Of a DNA stretch of 64,000 bases, positions 62,418 through 64,000 are shown piece after piece; position 1 is the first letter of the stretch, and the number at the start of each line of letters is the position of its first letter. The translations under genes were made by a program, and so were the position numbers. This stretch comes from Streptomyces sp. AJS327 (GTDB lineage Bacteria; Actinomycetota; Actinomycetes; Streptomycetales; Streptomycetaceae), in contig NZ_SKBR01000002.1 in the NCBI RefSeq assembly GCF_013450295.1, positions 1,907,772-1,971,771 on the forward strand, read 5' to 3'. Below the pieces are notes generated by a model. That model did no database searches and was not told the DNA's origin. It saw only the letters and a list, made by a program, of their open reading frames with translations.

Positions 62418-63878
62418 GTGAGCGTCAGGCAAGAAGACAGTTCCGAAGCGGATCAGCGGACCGGGCTCGGGCCCACGGTGCGCCGCGCGGCCACCGTGGT
62501 GATCCTCGGCTCGACGATGTCCTTCCTGGACGCCACCATCGTCAACGTCGCACTCAGGACTCTCGCCGCCGACCTGCGGACCTCGCTGGACGCCATCCAG
62601 TGGGTGGTCACCGCCTATCTCCTCGCCGTCGCTGCGGTGATCCCCATATCCGGCTGGGCCGCCCGCCGTTTCGGGGCCCGCCGCACCTTCGTCGCCGCGG
62701 TCGTACTGTTCACCGTCGCCTCGGCGCTGTGCGCGCTGGCTCAGAGTTCCGGCCAGCTGATCGCGTTCCGGGCGCTCCAGGGTATCGGCGGCGGACTGAT
62801 CATGCCGGTCGGTCAGATCATCCTGGCCCGGGCGGCCGGTCCGGCCCGTCTGCCGCGGGTGATGGCGGTGGTCGGGGTGCCGGTCGTACTCGCCCCGGTC
62901 TTCGGCCCGTTCGCCGGAGGGGTGCTCCTCGACTGGGCCCAGTGGCAATGGATCTTCCTGATCAATCTGCCGGTGGGCGCCGCCGCCGCGTTGGCCTCCC
63001 TGCGCCTGTTGAGCCGCGACGAACCGCAGGCATCCGCTCCGCTCGACCTGCCCGGACTCGTCTCGGTCTGCGTCAGCATGGTGGCCCTCACCTACGGGCT
63101 CGGCGAGATGGGCCGGGACCCCTCCGCCACCGCGGTGCTCGCCCTTGTCGCCGGGGTGTCCCTGCTCGGCGTCTTCGTCGCGCACAGCCTGCGGGCGGCG
63201 CACCCGCTCTTCGACATCCGCCTCTATCGCGACCAGGTCTTCCGCGCCGCCTCACTCAGCTCGTTCTTACTGTCGATGGGCATGTACGCGGGCATGGTGC
63301 TGATGCCGCTCTTCTTCCAGAGCGTGCACGACACGGACGACCTGACCACCGCCGCCCTGCTCGTCCCCTCCAGCGCGGGCGCCGCGATCGCGACCCAGCT
63401 GTCGGGGCGGGCGACGGAACGGTTCGGCGGCGGGCGCACGGTCTTCTACGGTGCCCTGCTCGGGGTGGCCGGCGGAGTGCCCTTCGTACTGATCGGCGCG
63501 AACACCCCGTATCCGGTGATCGCCACGGCCATGCTGATCTCCGGCGCCGGGGCCGGACTCTCCGTCATGCCGGCCATGACCACCGCCTTCCGCGCCCTGT
63601 CCCCGGACCAGATCGGCCATGCCGCGCCACAGCTCAACATGGTGCAACGGCTTGGCGGTTCGATCGCCACCGCCGTGCTGGTGGCGGTGCTACAGAACGG
63701 CATGGACAGCCACGAGCCCACTCAGGCCGGCACGATGTCCGCGTTCACAGTGACCTTCGGCTGGGTGCTGGGCGCGGCAGTGCTCGCCGCCTGGACTGCG
63801 CTTGTCCTCGCACGAGCACAGCGACGGGAACCGCCGCGTGTGGATGCCCCGGCACCGGCGCCGCAGTCGCGTGCCTGA
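62418..63878 (+). CDS. MFS drug exporter, DHA2 (EmrB/QacA) family, with a TTA codon
   Basis: 486 residues; GTG 62418, 58 bases after PKS6, preceded by a GGGGACGGG stretch. Hydrophobic throughout with about 14 membrane segments. MFS motif A-like GWAARRFGARRTF sits in the first cytoplasmic loop and the antiporter motif C (APVFGPFAGG) in the fifth segment. The early SFLDATIVNVAL is typical of DHA2 proton-driven drug exporters. By position at the end of the PKS operon it probably exports the product or its glucoside. Codon 284 is TTA (63267-63269), the rare leucine codon read by the bldA tRNA in Streptomyces, so export may be under developmental control. Confidence 0.93.
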   Translation: MSVRQEDSSEADQRTGLGPTVRRAATVVILGSTMSFLDATIVNVALRTLAADLRTSLDAIQWVVTAYLLAVAAVIPISGWAARRFGARRTFVAAVVLFTVASALCALAQSSGQLIAFRALQGIGGGLIMPVGQIILARAAGPARLPRVMAVVGVPVVLAPVFGPFAGGVLLDWAQWQWIFLINLPVGAAAALASLRLLSRDEPQASAPLDLPGLVSVCVSMVALTYGLGEMGRDPSATAVLALVAGVSLLGVFVAHSLRAAHPLFDIRLYRDQVFRAASLSSFLLSMGMYAGMVLMPLFFQSVHDTDDLTTAALLVPSSAGAAIATQLSGRATERFGGGRTVFYGALLGVAGGVPFVLIGANTPYPVIATAMLISGAGAGLSVMPAMTTAFRALSPDQIGHAAPQLNMVQRLGGSIATAVLVAVLQNGMDSHEPTQAGTMSAFTVTFGWVLGAAVLAAWTALVLARAQRREPPRVDAPAPAPQSRA

Positions 63879-63909
63879 TCAGTGACCGCGCGGCGCGAAG
63901 AGTTCGCTT

Positions 63910-63950
63910 GGCTGTCATCGGGTAACGCACCGGTGACTTCGATGACAGCC
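63910..63950 (+). terminator. Hairpin terminator after the MFS exporter gene
   Basis: Perfect 11-base inverted repeat GGCTGTCATCG (63910-63920) and CGATGACAGCC (63940-63950), with a 19-base loop that itself holds CACCGGTG. It starts 31 bases after the exporter stop and has no T-tract. It probably ends the long operon. I see no gene in the remaining 50 bases. Confidence 0.75.
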
Positions 63951-64000
63951 CTGCCGCGACCACACCACGCCCACCCCGGGTAATGACAATCACCTGATCC

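Overview
The window is about 64 kb of very GC-rich actinomycete DNA, almost certainly Streptomyces. Codons are mostly C/G-ending, 4-base stop/start overlaps are common, and the one in-frame TTA codon noticed lies in an exporter gene. It holds most of a modular type I polyketide synthase (PKS) cluster for an aromatic-primed, probably macrolactone, polyketide. I do not recognise the specific product.

Layout. 1-626: C-terminal part of a ZapE/AFG1-like ATPase (edge gene). 689-6232: PKS1, one module (KS-AT-DH-KR-ACP) with an unusual AT. 6276-6312: hairpin terminator between convergent genes. 6317-7543 (minus): cytochrome P450. 7544-8004: divergent intergenic region with a candidate promoter. From 8005 all genes run on the plus strand with short gaps or overlaps: PKS2 (8005-20244; CoA-ligase-type loading domain, ACP and two modules), OleD-like macrolide glycosyltransferase (20279), PheA/TfdB-type flavin monooxygenase (21484), fused aminodeoxychorismate synthase PabAB (23046), GH3 beta-glucosidase (25163), PobA-like 4-hydroxybenzoate 3-monooxygenase homologue (27505), PKS3 (28769-41650, three modules), PKS4 (41680, one), PKS5 (46572, one), PKS6 (51272-62359, two modules plus thioesterase), then a DHA2-type MFS exporter (62418) and a hairpin terminator (63910-63950).

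How it fits together (inference). PabAB diverts chorismate towards 4-aminobenzoate (PABA); the PobA homologue may hydroxylate it; the PKS2 loading domain activates and loads the aryl acid; ten extension modules elongate it; the PKS6 thioesterase releases it. The order PKS2-PKS1-PKS3-PKS4-PKS5-PKS6 predicts an aryl-terminated C21 chain: a 2-methyl-2,4-diene at the carboxyl end, three hydroxyls, one ketone, a triene near the aryl end, one atypical extender unit, and a benzylic hydroxyl that could close a 22-membered lactone. The glycosyltransferase and GH3 glucosidase resemble the OleI/OleR inactivation-reactivation pair of oleandomycin producers; the MFS protein would export.

A striking feature is a set of nearly identical blocks embedded in KS, AT and KR coding sequence. 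Their sense strand is G/T-rich (TTG, GTG, GGT and GGG codons) and quite unlike the C-ending codons around them. They match the description of GRINS (genetic repeats of intense nucleotide skews) in assembly-line PKS genes and indicate extensive gene conversion within the cluster. No rRNA, tRNA, CRISPR, transposase or pathway-specific regulator was seen.
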